NCBI GenBank assembly: GCA_000433035.1
Contig: FR890797.1
Coordinates: 4,609 to 68,608, forward strand
DNA length: 64,000 nt
Direction: 5' to 3'
From: Staphylococcus sp. CAG:324
Lineage (GTDB): Bacteria; Bacillota_I; Bacilli_A; ML615J-28; CAG-313
Position numbers and translations under genes: made by a program. Of the stretch, positions 54,896-63,539 are shown one piece after another (position 1 is the first letter of the stretch; each line of letters opens with the position of its first letter). The notes under the pieces were generated by a model that saw only the letters and a program-made list of their open reading frames with translations, ran no database searches and was not told the origin of the DNA.

Positions 54896-55987
54896 CTACT
54901 TTATTAAAATAATTTTTTCGATATTTTCCTTATTAAGCTTTGAACCAATTACGACAAATCTTCCAATAAAATCTTCTTTTCCCTCATTAATTTGATAATC
55001 ACCAGAAACATAATCAAAATAATACCAATTATCATTATCACTGGCCCTCAAAATACCTTTAGCCCTTAAAACCAATCCACAAACATTTTCATCCTTCAAT
55101 GCATCCAAAATATGGGTAAGTTCTTCTTTAGAATAAGCCCTTACAGACTCAAAACCATAGGAAACAAATATTTCATCGGCATCATGATGATGCCCCTTTT
55201 CATCATGGTGATGGCAACAATGTTCATGCTCTTCATCATGGTCTTGGCAACAACATTCATGCTCCTCATCATAGTCTTGGCAACAACATTCATGCTCCTC
55301 ATCATGGTCTTGGCAACAATGTTCATGCTCTTCATCATGGTGATGGCAACAATGTTCCTGTTCTAAATTTTCTTTCATTTGTTCCGTAATCAGAGCATTT
55401 TTTTCTAATACTTCAAGCAATTTTTTTTCATCAGTATGAGGTAGATTTGCTAAAATGATATTGGCATGGGGATTTTTATTTTTTAAAAGATTATAAACCT
55501 CTATAATTTTCTCATCCTCTAAATTTTCAACTTTGCTGATAATTATTGATTTTGCATCTTCAACTTGATTATTAAAAAATTCACCAAAATTTTTCATATA
55601 AATTTTACACTTTAATCCATCAACAACAGTAGCAACAATATTTAAAACTAAACCTAATTGCAAATTTTCAACTGCCTTGATGATATCTGAAAGTTTTCCA
55701 ACACCTGATGGTTCAATAATAATTCTATCAGGATTGAACTTATTAATTACTTCTTCCATTGATTTTGAAAAATCACCGACAAGCGAACAACAAATACATC
55801 CAGAATTGATTTCTTTAATATCAATTCCGGCTTCTTTTAAAAAAGTACCATCAATTCCTATTTCACCAAATTCATTTTCAATCAATACAACTTTTTCGCC
55901 ACTAAATCCCGCTTTGAAAAGTTGCTTAATTAAAGTTGTTTTTCCCGCACCTAAAAATCCTGAAATAATGTCTACTTTTATACTCAT
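54896..55987 (-). CDS. CobW/G3E GTPase metal chaperone with Cys/His repeat
   Basis: P-loop SGFLGAGKTTL (9-19), metal motif NSGCICC (61-67), Walker B and SKVENL specificity region, then a C-terminal CobW domain (about 270-363). Between them, residues 211-269 are five copies of an 11-residue unit (HCCHHHDEEHE and variants) plus a His tail, a probable metal buffer or donor. Family members often have a His-rich stretch here, but Cys doublets in tandem are unusual. No Zur-type operator seen upstream. First gene of the run with the fused GTPase and DUF2225. Confidence 0.88.
   Translation of the reverse strand: MSIKVDIISGFLGAGKTTLIKQLFKAGFSGEKVVLIENEFGEIGIDGTFLKEAGIDIKEINSGCICCSLVGDFSKSMEEVINKFNPDRIIIEPSGVGKLSDIIKAVENLQLGLVLNIVATVVDGLKCKIYMKNFGEFFNNQVEDAKSIIISKVENLEDEKIIEVYNLLKNKNPHANIILANLPHTDEKKLLEVLEKNALITEQMKENLEQEHCCHHHDEEHEHCCQDHDEEHECCCQDYDEEHECCCQDHDEEHEHCCHHHDEKGHHHDADEIFVSYGFESVRAYSKEELTHILDALKDENVCGLVLRAKGILRASDNDNWYYFDYVSGDYQINEGKEDFIGRFVVIGSKLNKENIEKIILIK
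55181..55357 (-). repeat. 33-bp in-frame tandem repeat in the CobW gene
   Basis: Five near-identical 33-base units encoding CCQDHDEEHE-type segments, differing by a few bases. Likely to vary in copy number by slippage. No spacers, so not CRISPR. Confidence 0.9.
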
Positions 55988-56081
55988 AATTTTTATACTC
56001 CTTATTTTATTTTAGTCATATCATTTTTTATTATTATATCACAAAACCAAACCTAAATGTTAAATTTAACCTTAAAATTTA

Positions 56082-56115
56082 AAAATCTAAACCGAATTGA
56101 ATCGGTTTAGATTTT
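56082..56115 (-). terminator. Terminator after mscS
   Basis: A perfect 14-bp stem (56082-56095 with 56102-56115, core ATCTAAACCGA/TCGGTTTAGAT), 6-nt loop, and T residues on the minus strand. It abuts the mscS stop. Confidence 0.88.
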
Positions 56116-56116
56116 A

Positions 56117-56926
56117 TTATTTTGTATGAATATCAATTTGTTGATATGGTATAGTAATATTATTATCATCTAGTGCCTTATGAATATCTTTTTTTAAGTC
56201 ATAATATACAGTCCAATAATCTTCATTTTTAACCCAAACTCTAGCAACAATAGTAACAGAACTGGCTGCTTGTGCACTCTCTTTTACAAAAGGTACAGGA
56301 TCTTTTAGCACTAACTTGTGGGAAGAACAAACCTCTCCAATAACATGAATTGCAGTATTAACATTATCATCATAAGAAATGGAAAATTCTAAATCAACTC
56401 TACGAAGTTCTTTTCTAGAATAATTTGTAATTACATCATTAGCTAAAACTCCATTGGGTATCATTATAACTTTATTATCTGGTGTAACCAAATTTGTATG
56501 AAATATTTTAATCTCTTCAACAGTACCACTCACACCACTTGCTTCTATATAATCATCTAATTTGAATGGTCTTGTAAGGATAAGTACAATTCCACCTGCT
56601 AAATTTGACAAAGACCCTTGAATAGCAAGACCAATTGCTACACCTGCTGATGCCACTAAAGCAGCTAATCCTGCAGTATCAATACCAACAACACTTGCAT
56701 AAACAATGACAAGAAAAATTCTAATTCCCCATAAGATGCAATTAAAAATTACAATAGTAATTAATTTGTCAGTTTTACCTCTTTTTAAAGTTCTTTTTTT
56801 AGTTTTATTTACTATCATTGTAGATAACCACCACAATAAAATAAACACTAAAGTACTAACTAAAACTTTTATGAAAATATTATTCCATAAATTTGATATA
56901 AATTCTAAGATTTTATTCCAATCCAT
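56117..56926 (-). CDS. mscS: Small-conductance mechanosensitive channel MscS
   Basis: Osmotic safety valve. Three N-terminal helices (18-40, 60-85, 92-115), the third with the G/A-rich pore AGLAALVASAGVAIGLAIQGSLSNLAGG, followed by the beta domain (GVSGTVEEIKIFHTNLVTPDN) and an alpha/beta C-terminal domain. 269 residues is normal. Ten bases after the cardiolipin synthase gene, so co-transcription is likely. Confidence 0.94.
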   Translation of the reverse strand: MDWNKILEFISNLWNNIFIKVLVSTLVFILLWWLSTMIVNKTKKRTLKRGKTDKLITIVIFNCILWGIRIFLVIVYASVVGIDTAGLAALVASAGVAIGLAIQGSLSNLAGGIVLILTRPFKLDDYIEASGVSGTVEEIKIFHTNLVTPDNKVIMIPNGVLANDVITNYSRKELRRVDLEFSISYDDNVNTAIHVIGEVCSSHKLVLKDPVPFVKESAQAASSVTIVARVWVKNEDYWTVYYDLKKDIHKALDDNNITIPYQQIDIHTK

Positions 56927-56935
56927 TTTTTCCTC

Positions 56936-58456
56936 CTACATTAGTGGTGAAAAAATACTTATAATTCTAGAAATTATAATTTCATGCCACTTTAATTTAA
57001 ATTCTTTTGGATTTATATTAATTGATTCTTTTAAAATTTCCTCAAAATCTTCTTTGATTTCTGCAATAGACTCAGTATGATACATCCATATGCCACATTC
57101 ATAATGATGTACTAAACTACGATAATCCAAATTAATCGTTCCTACTACTGCAATTTCATCATCAACTAAAAAATTTTTAGTATGTAAAAAACCCAATTTA
57201 TATTCGTATATCTTGACTCCCTGCTTCAACAAATCTTTATAATTAGACCTTGTCAAAATAAAAATTATTTTTTTATCAGGTATATGTGGTGTAAATATTT
57301 TCACATCTACTCCACGTTTAGCAGCCATAATAAGTGCATTTTTTGTTAGTGAATCTATAATTAAATATGGTGTAGCAATATAGATACTTTTTTTTGCTTG
57401 ATTAATCATATTTAAATAAACATTTTCACCTATTAAATCAGGAAATATAGGATTTGGTCCATCACAATATGGTTGAACATACCCACTAGATTGATAATTG
57501 CTTATTTCAATATTGGTATATTTTCCATAATCTTCTTCTTTTCTAATTTGCAAATCAAAAAGTTGTAAGAAAAAAACTGTTAATTGCCTTACTGCATCAC
57601 CTTCAAGACGAATAGTTGAATCTTTCCAATAGCCATACTTTTCAACAATATTGATATATTCATCAGCAAAATTGATTCCACCAACATATCCTATTTTACC
57701 ATCAATGATTGTTATTTTTCTGTGATCACGATTATTATGAACGGCTGTAACAAATGGTAAAAATGGTCCGAACTTAACACAATTGATTCCCATTGCACGA
57801 ATTTCCTTATAAAAATGAGTATGAACTTTAGAAATGGTTCCTATATCATCATACATAAGTCTAACTTCTACACCATTTTTAACTTTTTCTTTTAAGATTT
57901 CAAGAATAGTATCTAACATCAAACCTTTTTCAATAATAAAATATTCAAGAAAAATAAAATGTTCAGCTTTTTTTAAATCTTCTATATAGCGTGGAAAAAA
58001 TTTTTCACCACAGTTAAAATATTTAGTTGTTGTATTCTGAAATAAACCACTATTACAAGTGTTGTAAATATATCTAGACTGTCCTTGGTAATCACCCAAT
58101 TTACTATCTTCTACTTCATAATTTTCTATAGAACTTTGTAAATCAATAAATAATTTTTCATAAAATTTTATAAATTTTTTCCGAACAACATTTCTTGAAA
58201 ATAATAAATAAATGATTATTCCTGCAATTGGCACAAGCATGATTACTGCAAGCCATGGCATTTTCAAATCCGCTGGCATATCACGATTTACCAAATCAAT
58301 AATTAATGCTATTTCAATCGTTTTTGTTATAATTGGCATCCAGATAAAAAGTGAATCTAAATACAATAACCCATAAATAATAAGTAATACTTGCAAAATA
58401 ATAATTGTTGCTGTTATTGTCATTCTACTAAAAAGAAATTTGAAAACTTTTTTCAT
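56936..58456 (-). CDS. cls: Cardiolipin synthase
   Basis: Phospholipase D-type enzyme that condenses two phosphatidylglycerols. Two N-terminal membrane helices, then two HKD motifs: HRKITIID near 236 and HTKNFLVD near 417. 506 residues as in Bacillota ClsA-type enzymes. Unlinked to other lipid genes except its neighbour mscS. Confidence 0.94.
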   Translation of the reverse strand: MKKVFKFLFSRMTITATIIILQVLLIIYGLLYLDSLFIWMPIITKTIEIALIIDLVNRDMPADLKMPWLAVIMLVPIAGIIIYLLFSRNVVRKKFIKFYEKLFIDLQSSIENYEVEDSKLGDYQGQSRYIYNTCNSGLFQNTTTKYFNCGEKFFPRYIEDLKKAEHFIFLEYFIIEKGLMLDTILEILKEKVKNGVEVRLMYDDIGTISKVHTHFYKEIRAMGINCVKFGPFLPFVTAVHNNRDHRKITIIDGKIGYVGGINFADEYINIVEKYGYWKDSTIRLEGDAVRQLTVFFLQLFDLQIRKEEDYGKYTNIEISNYQSSGYVQPYCDGPNPIFPDLIGENVYLNMINQAKKSIYIATPYLIIDSLTKNALIMAAKRGVDVKIFTPHIPDKKIIFILTRSNYKDLLKQGVKIYEYKLGFLHTKNFLVDDEIAVVGTINLDYRSLVHHYECGIWMYHTESIAEIKEDFEEILKESININPKEFKLKWHEIIISRIISIFSPLM

Positions 58457-58580
58457 ATTTTTTCCTACCTATTGGATAAATTTGTTGTTTCTAATATTTC
58501 AATTCCTTCTATAATCATTATAGTATTATATCATATTAAGAAATAAATTCCAAGAAAAAAAACTTTTTATCAAAAATAAA

Positions 58581-58617
58581 AAAGTTTAATCTTGATAAAA
58601 TATCAAAATCAAACTTT
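58581..58617 (-). terminator. Candidate terminator after the sigma factor gene
   Basis: Imperfect 16-bp stem with G-U pairs (58581-58596 with 58602-58617, core AAAGTTT/AAACTTT) and a T-rich tract beyond it on the minus strand; it lies in a 227-base gap that otherwise holds only AT-rich sequence. Confidence 0.5.
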
Positions 58618-58683
58618 ATAACTAATTTTTTTAATCCTATTGACAAAATAAACCATGTCTATTTATTTTCTACTATAATTCTA

Positions 58684-59505
58684 TCATTCTACTTTTTTAA
58701 TAAATTCTTTCATTTTATTGATTGCCACTTTTTCTATAATTTGTGCTCTTTGCCTCGATATTGAAAATTTGTTAGCAACTTCACTGAAAGAATGAAATAC
58801 ACCATCATCATAACCATAACGGTATTTAATAATTTGACCTTCTCGTGGAGATAAAGAATTGAGAGCTAAAATAATTAATTCATTTTTTTCATCATTTAAA
58901 ACGGCTTCTTGAGGTGTATCGTCATCATCCTTAATAATTTCAATCCCACTAGTCTCTTTATCAAAATCAAGAATCTTATCAAGCGATGCTACATTAGATA
59001 TGTCAAATAACATTCTTAATTCGGATGCTTCTACACCCATTTTAGTTGCCACTTCTTCAAAACTTACATTTCTTTTTAATAATGATACCATTTTTTCTTC
59101 TGTTTCAAAAAATTGTTTTTTTAATTCAGTTGCATTAGTAGGTTGTTCGATATTACATAATGCTTTATGAATACCTTTACTGATACTTTGTTTAATCCAA
59201 TAACTTGCATATGAAGAAAACTTAATCCCTTTTTGATAATCAAAATGATCAACAGCCTTGGATAGACCAATCATTCCAAGTTGAACTATATCATCATTAG
59301 AAAGCGTACTAACAGGATAATATTTTTTAGCAATACTATAGACCAATTTAATATTAGCCTTTATCATGATTGTTTGAACATCTTCTCGAAGATTACTATC
59401 ATTTTTCAATAATTTAAAAATTGCTTGTTCTTCATCAAATGTTAAAAGTCTCTTACTACCAAGATCCTCACACATTAATAATTCTGTAATTATATCATTA
59501 TTCAC
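58684..59505 (-). CDS. Alternative sigma-70 family factor
   Basis: A 273-residue group 2/3 sigma factor. Region 1.2-2 with NIKLVYSIAKKYYPVS and DDIVQLGMIGLSKAVDHFDYQKGIKFSSYASYWIKQSI, region 3 (ATKMGVEASELRMLF) and region 4 (SLSPREGQIIKYRYG ... SISRQRAQIIEK) all present. Region 1.1 is absent. GTG at 59505 with AGAGGT five to six bases upstream is the best start; an upstream frame into ung is not. It does not match SigF, SigE, SigG or SigK clearly; closest in layout to RpoD-like secondary sigmas. Confidence 0.85.
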   Translation of the reverse strand: MNNDIITELLMCEDLGSKRLLTFDEEQAIFKLLKNDSNLREDVQTIMIKANIKLVYSIAKKYYPVSTLSNDDIVQLGMIGLSKAVDHFDYQKGIKFSSYASYWIKQSISKGIHKALCNIEQPTNATELKKQFFETEEKMVSLLKRNVSFEEVATKMGVEASELRMLFDISNVASLDKILDFDKETSGIEIIKDDDDTPQEAVLNDEKNELIILALNSLSPREGQIIKYRYGYDDGVFHSFSEVANKFSISRQRAQIIEKVAINKMKEFIKKVE

Positions 59506-59515
59506 AATATACCTC

Positions 59516-60181
59516 TTATAGTGACCAATCAATAGGTAGTTGATGATTTTTTTGTAAAATCTCATTTATTTTAGAAAAATGTTTACAACCAAAAAAGCCA
59601 TTGAATGCTGAAAGTGGACTAGGATGTGATGCAGTTAATATAAAATGTTTAGGATTGGTAATTAAAGATTTTTTTTGTTTTGCATCATTTCCCCATAAGA
59701 CAAATATAATAGATTCATCTCTTTGATTTAATAATTCAATTACTTGGTTTGTAAAAATTTCCCATCCTTTATTTTTGTGGCTATTTGCATAATGTTCACG
59801 AACAGTCAAAACCGTATTTAAAAGTAAAACACCTTGTTTAGCCCATTTAGTTAAGTTACCAGTTTTAGGATATGGAATATTTAAATCAGTAGTTAATTCT
59901 TTAAAAATATTTTTTAGAGAGGCTGGCAATGGTACATGATCTAAAACTGAAAAACATAATCCATGCGCTTGTCCTATCTCATGATAGGGATCTTGTCCTA
60001 ATATAACCACTTTTACATCTTTATAGTCAGTATACTTTAAAGCATTAAAAATATCATACATTGAAGGAAAAATACGATAATTAGCATATTCTATTTTTAA
60101 AAATTCTCTCAATTTTAAATAATATTCTTTTTTAAATTCTTCACATAATAGTTCATCCCATTGATTATTTAATTTGACCAT
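59516..60181 (-). CDS. ung: Uracil-DNA glycosylase
   Basis: Excises uracil from DNA. Family 1 motifs GQDPYHEIGQAHGLCFSV (catalytic Asp in the first part), LLLNTVLTV and HPSPLSAFNGFFGC are intact. 221 residues. Ten bases ahead of the sigma factor gene, so likely co-transcribed. Confidence 0.96.
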   Translation of the reverse strand: MVKLNNQWDELLCEEFKKEYYLKLREFLKIEYANYRIFPSMYDIFNALKYTDYKDVKVVILGQDPYHEIGQAHGLCFSVLDHVPLPASLKNIFKELTTDLNIPYPKTGNLTKWAKQGVLLLNTVLTVREHYANSHKNKGWEIFTNQVIELLNQRDESIIFVLWGNDAKQKKSLITNPKHFILTASHPSPLSAFNGFFGCKHFSKINEILQKNHQLPIDWSL

Positions 60182-60235
60182 ATCATTATCCTACTTTCTT
60201 AGCCATATTATAACATTAATTCTTTTTTTTTTCAA

Positions 60236-60263
60236 AAAAAAGAAATCATTGGATTTCTTTTTT
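60236..60263 (-). terminator. Terminator after the Ca/Na exchanger gene
   Basis: A perfect 12-bp stem AAAAAAGAAATC/GATTTCTTTTTT (60236-60247, 60252-60263) with a 4-nt loop and T-run on the minus strand. Confidence 0.88.
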
Positions 60264-60271
60264 AACTTTTT

Positions 60272-61270
60272 CTAACTTACTGATGTTAAAACTACATAAC
60301 AAATATACAGAATTAAAAGAAGAATACCTTGTATCTTAGAAAACTTTTTTGTAATCAAAGTTGGGATGAGCGCAACAATAGTTACAATGAAACAAGCAGG
60401 AAGATCAATTGTGGAAACAGCTCCAGTCATTGGTAAATTTCCACCATAAATGAGTGCACATATTGGCAATATTAAAGTTAAGTCAATAATATTAGCACCA
60501 ATAATATTACCTGCTGAAAGTGATGCTTGTTTTTTAACAATTGCTGTAATTGTAGTCACTAATTCTGGTAGTGATGTCCCTATCGCAATTATCGTAACAG
60601 ATATGATTCTTGTAGGTACTCCACACATCTCAGCTAATTTTTGTCCATTATTTTTTAAAAGTTCGGCACCTACTACTATACCAATTGCTCCCGTTATAAA
60701 CTTCAAAATATTAATGAAAATGGTTTTTCTAGATTTTTCCGGTATTTTTTTTGTTATATCTTCAAGATGCAATTCTTTTTCCTTTTTAGTATTTTTAATT
60801 GCCATAAAAATATTTTCGCACATTGCAATTCCAAAAATTATTAATAAACAAATGCTCGCTAAAATACCAACACCATTAAAAAATTTTCCAAACAAAGCAA
60901 TGACCAATGATGCACAAATAAGCAAAACTGACTTTAAAGCATATTCACTTCTTTTTATAGCGGTCGGAATACAAATTAAAGCAATTGCTAAAATCAAACC
61001 CGTATTGGCGGTAACACTGCCTACTGCATTCCCAATAGCCATATCCACCAATTCTGGATTACTTTGTGTTTTAGCAGATATTGCAGCAAATAATGAAACT
61101 AATAATTCAGGAAGTGTAGTTGCAAGGCTAACAATCGTTGCACCAACTATTAATTTAGGAATACCAGATATTTCTGCAAACCAACTTGCCGCATCCACAA
61201 ACCAATCTCCACATTTAATAATAATTATAAGTCCTAAAATAAGTAAAACTATACACCAAAAAATTTCCAT
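60272..61270 (-). CDS. Calcium/sodium antiporter (CaCA family)
   Basis: A 332-residue protein with about ten membrane helices in two inverted halves. The alpha repeats are visible: GNAVGSVTANTGLILAIAL in the first half and GTSLPELVTT...GNIIGANIIDLTLIL in the second. Ion specificity (Ca or other) is inferred from family. A central cytoplasmic loop (about 160-180) is basic and acidic mixed. Confidence 0.92.
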   Translation of the reverse strand: MEIFWCIVLLILGLIIIIKCGDWFVDAASWFAEISGIPKLIVGATIVSLATTLPELLVSLFAAISAKTQSNPELVDMAIGNAVGSVTANTGLILAIALICIPTAIKRSEYALKSVLLICASLVIALFGKFFNGVGILASICLLIIFGIAMCENIFMAIKNTKKEKELHLEDITKKIPEKSRKTIFINILKFITGAIGIVVGAELLKNNGQKLAEMCGVPTRIISVTIIAIGTSLPELVTTITAIVKKQASLSAGNIIGANIIDLTLILPICALIYGGNLPMTGAVSTIDLPACFIVTIVALIPTLITKKFSKIQGILLLILYICYVVLTSVS

Positions 61271-61309
61271 AATAAAAATATTTCCTTCTAATTTATTTAC
61301 AATGTAATA

Positions 61310-61338
61310 ATTGTATCATATTTCTATTATATTTACAA
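61310..61338 (-). promoter_or_regulatory. Promoter of the Ca/Na exchanger gene
   Basis: TTGTAA and TACAAT with 17-base spacing and a TGA extension on the minus strand. Confidence 0.5.
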
Positions 61339-61510
61339 ATTCTTTATTTTATTTCTAATATGTAAATACCAACTTTATATTTTATCAATCTACTTTATTT
61401 CCATAATTCATTAAAACCATATATAAAGTTTACAAACACTTTTCCTCATATTTTTAAAAATAATAAAATTTTTTGACATTAAAAGTCATTTGCTTTAATC
61501 CCTTCATTAT

Positions 61511-61960
61511 TTATATTTTTTTTCTAAAACAAATTATTCTATTAGCCTCTTCAAATCCGGCACGCAAATGAAAATTAAAACTAACTCTATTGTTTAATTC
61601 GCAATCACTTGCAAATTCTGTGCATCCTTTTTCATGTGACCATTTTTCACATTTTTCTAATAGTTTTGTTGCTATTCCTTGTTTACGATACATAGAATCT
61701 ACATAAATTCCTTCTAAATAACCAACAGGACTACTATTCGTACCTTCTACATAATCATATCTTAATTGGCACTGTGCAAAAGCAATAATTTCATTTTCTA
61801 AATAACAAACATAGATTACAGTATCATTTTTTTCTAAATACTGCATAAACTCTTTTTTTAATTCACCAATATCACTATTTATGAATAATTTTTTCACAAT
61901 TGATATTGTTTTTTCAATATCACCAATTTGCATCTTTTTAATATTAAACATATCTATCAA
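61511..61960 (-). CDS. GNAT acetyltransferase resembling aminoglycoside 6'-N-acetyltransferase
   Basis: A 149-residue GNAT protein. VEGTNSSPVGYLEGIYVDS, RKQGIATKLLEKCEKW and CTEFASDCELNN then FHLRAGFEEANRIICF closely follow the AAC(6')-I pattern, an enzyme that acetylates kanamycin- and tobramycin-type drugs. The acetyl-CoA loop R-x-x-G-I-A is intact. TTG at 61960 with GGAG seven bases upstream is the best start. Actual drug resistance is not shown by sequence. Confidence 0.8.
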   Translation of the reverse strand: MIDMFNIKKMQIGDIEKTISIVKKLFINSDIGELKKEFMQYLEKNDTVIYVCYLENEIIAFAQCQLRYDYVEGTNSSPVGYLEGIYVDSMYRKQGIATKLLEKCEKWSHEKGCTEFASDCELNNRVSFNFHLRAGFEEANRIICFRKKI

Positions 61961-62314
61961 TTTACTACTCCACTATCTTTTTAAAAAATCGACTAAATTA
62001 TAATAACATATTCAAATCTAATTAGACTTGAATTTCTTTCTAAATCATTATTTAAATAAATAATAATTTTTCTCAAGTAAATTTTATATTATTTTTTGTC
62101 TCTTCAATATATCAGAATATATATTATATCATAATATGTTATTTTTGTCGAAAAAAGTTCTATAAAAGACATAGATTTTTGAATTTTAAATCTATGCCTT
62201 TTATTCTTTATTCTTACTATACATATTTATAAATAAGATTGACATATTAATTAGAACAAAATTATAAATGTTTTTATTTCCCATTATTTTAATATTTTAA
62301 ATCTAATTTTATGA
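61961..62314. other. Gene-free stretch between the acetyltransferase and cyclase genes
   Basis: 354 bases, nearly all A/T. It contains the inverted repeat at 62164-62202 and a 27-codon frame (62201-62284, minus) without a ribosome site, which I do not call a gene. Nothing resembling a Pycsar effector was seen. Confidence 0.7.
62164..62202. terminator. Hairpin downstream of the cyclase gene
   Basis: A 15-bp stem with one mismatch (62164-62178 with 62188-62202, core CATAGATTT/AAATCTATG) and T residues on both sides, a likely terminator of the cyclase transcript. Confidence 0.65.
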
Positions 62315-63055
62315 TTACTTCATTCCATTTTCTATCCATTCGTTAAAATCACAAATTATCATATCACATGTATAAATTGTTTCTGCTAGTTTAGGTGAAT
62401 ACTCTTCCTTAAAATAATTTTGATATTGTTCATTTTCATTACATTTTAGATATTTAATTTTTTTATAAAAATTCGAATCTATAGCTATTACATCAAGATT
62501 ATTTCTTCCAGCCTCAGATGATAACTTTGAGGCATCTATTACTGCATCTCCAATCCATATATTATCATTAATTCCACCTTTCTTTTTCCCTGATCTAATA
62601 ATTAAGGTTTCAGATGCACCTAAACCAATACCAATTTTAAAATTTATAAACTGGTTTTGTTGCAATATTTTTTGAAACATCTTCTGAAAGGTATTAATTT
62701 CAATTGCATTAATTAAAATATCACTTAGTTCTTCCTCAGTAGGAGCTGAATAAATTGCATATACACAATCACCACGAATTCCTATTTGTCGATAGTTACT
62801 ATTGCTTTTCAAAATTATAATAATTTCCCTAAAAAATGTTCTTAAAATTCTTGCTAAAAGTTCTTTTTCCACTTCTTTAAAAAGTTTAGTCGAATCTATA
62901 ATATCTATAAAAAGTGCACCTACATAAGTTTTTATCCCATTATTATATGAAAAAATACCATTATCTTGTGGAATAGATTCTCTATTTTCAATTTCAGTTT
63001 TAGTGTGCAGAACTTCTATTACGCGTTTTTTAATTTCTTTATAGTTTTCAAGCAT
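62315..63055 (-). CDS. Pycsar-type class III nucleotide cyclase, no effector adjacent
   Basis: A 246-residue adenylate/guanylate cyclase-domain protein of the kind seen as PycC in Pycsar anti-phage systems. Metal Asp pair in VGALFIDIIDSTKLF, third site IRGDCVYAIYS, then GGINDNIWIGDAVIDASKLS and a C-terminal DFNEWI that follows the family ending. Pycsar cyclases make cCMP or cUMP on phage infection and activate a neighbouring effector. No membrane or TIR effector gene is next to this one. Product nucleotide cannot be told from sequence. Confidence 0.75.
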   Translation of the reverse strand: MLENYKEIKKRVIEVLHTKTEIENRESIPQDNGIFSYNNGIKTYVGALFIDIIDSTKLFKEVEKELLARILRTFFREIIIILKSNSNYRQIGIRGDCVYAIYSAPTEEELSDILINAIEINTFQKMFQKILQQNQFINFKIGIGLGASETLIIRSGKKKGGINDNIWIGDAVIDASKLSSEAGRNNLDVIAIDSNFYKKIKYLKCNENEQYQNYFKEEYSPKLAETIYTCDMIICDFNEWIENGMK

Positions 63056-63366
63056 TATTTTTATACCCCCATATCACTAAATTATTTCAATATTTCTTAT
63101 AAATATACCATTTTATACAATTATAATTTATTTTTCTACATATTTCAAATTATTAAATAATTTTAATAATTATATTTAAAAATTTCTCTCATCTAGAATA
63201 CGTTTCATCATAAATAATGCAAAAAAAGAAAAAAATACGAAAAGTAAAAAACTAAATTTTATATTAAAATTTAGTTTTATCATACTATTCATTTATTTGA
63301 ATTTTCAAACTAATATTAAAAAATAATATTACTTCTTATTTACTTAATTTTTTATAAATTACATAT
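63056..63366. other. Gene-free stretch upstream of the cyclase gene
   Basis: 311 AT-rich bases holding the terminator at 63249-63279 and presumably the cyclase promoter, although no convincing -35/-10 pair was picked out. Confidence 0.6.
63249..63279 (-). terminator. Terminator of the small lipoprotein unit
   Basis: A perfect 13-bp stem AAAACTAAATTTT/AAAATTTAGTTTT (63249-63261, 63267-63279) with a 5-nt loop and T-run on the minus strand. Confidence 0.8.
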
Positions 63367-63480
63367 TTAGTATCTTGGTAATTGACTTAACTTTTCTTGC
63401 ATTTCTATATCATTAGAAAAATACTCTTGAAAAAATCCTATTGACATTGAATTCTTTAGATCATCAGGATATCTAAACAT
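63367..63480 (-). CDS. Tiny 37-residue frame coupled to the leader peptide
   Basis: MFRYPDDLKNSMSIGFFQEY... ends KLSQLPRY. Its ATG overlaps the stop of the 21-residue frame (AATGTTTAG), and GGGA lies eight bases upstream. Not recognised. It could be a separate peptide or the tail of a frame-shifted secreted peptide. Confidence 0.4.
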   Translation of the reverse strand: MFRYPDDLKNSMSIGFFQEYFSNDIEMQEKLSQLPRY

Positions 63481-63538
63481 TTATTATTCCCAACATTAGT
63501 GTTAAAGAATAAAATAATGTTGCTATAATTTTTTTCAA
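63473..63538 (-). CDS. 21-residue hydrophobic peptide directly after the lipoprotein gene
   Basis: TTG start preceded by a strong AGGGAGGA site that lies inside the end of the lipoprotein gene. Product MKKIIATLFYSLTLMLGIINV, a signal-peptide-like or membrane-inserting peptide. Its stop codon overlaps the next ATG. Low confidence because it is so short. Confidence 0.45.
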   Translation of the reverse strand: MKKIIATLFYSLTLMLGIINV

Positions 63539-63539
63539 T

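Noticed and set aside
55181..55357. Tandem repeats that could suggest a CRISPR array
   Set aside because: The 33-base units are contiguous with no spacers and encode an in-frame Cys/His repeat of the CobW protein.
60450..61307. A 285-codon open frame on the plus strand
   Set aside because: It lies fully antisense to the Ca/Na exchanger, whose membrane helices and family motifs are clear; hydrophobic genes commonly leave such open antisense frames.
62201..62284. A 27-codon hydrophobic frame downstream of the cyclase, considered as a Pycsar effector
   Set aside because: No ribosome site, far too short for a two-helix effector, and AT-rich gene-free DNA gives such frames by chance.
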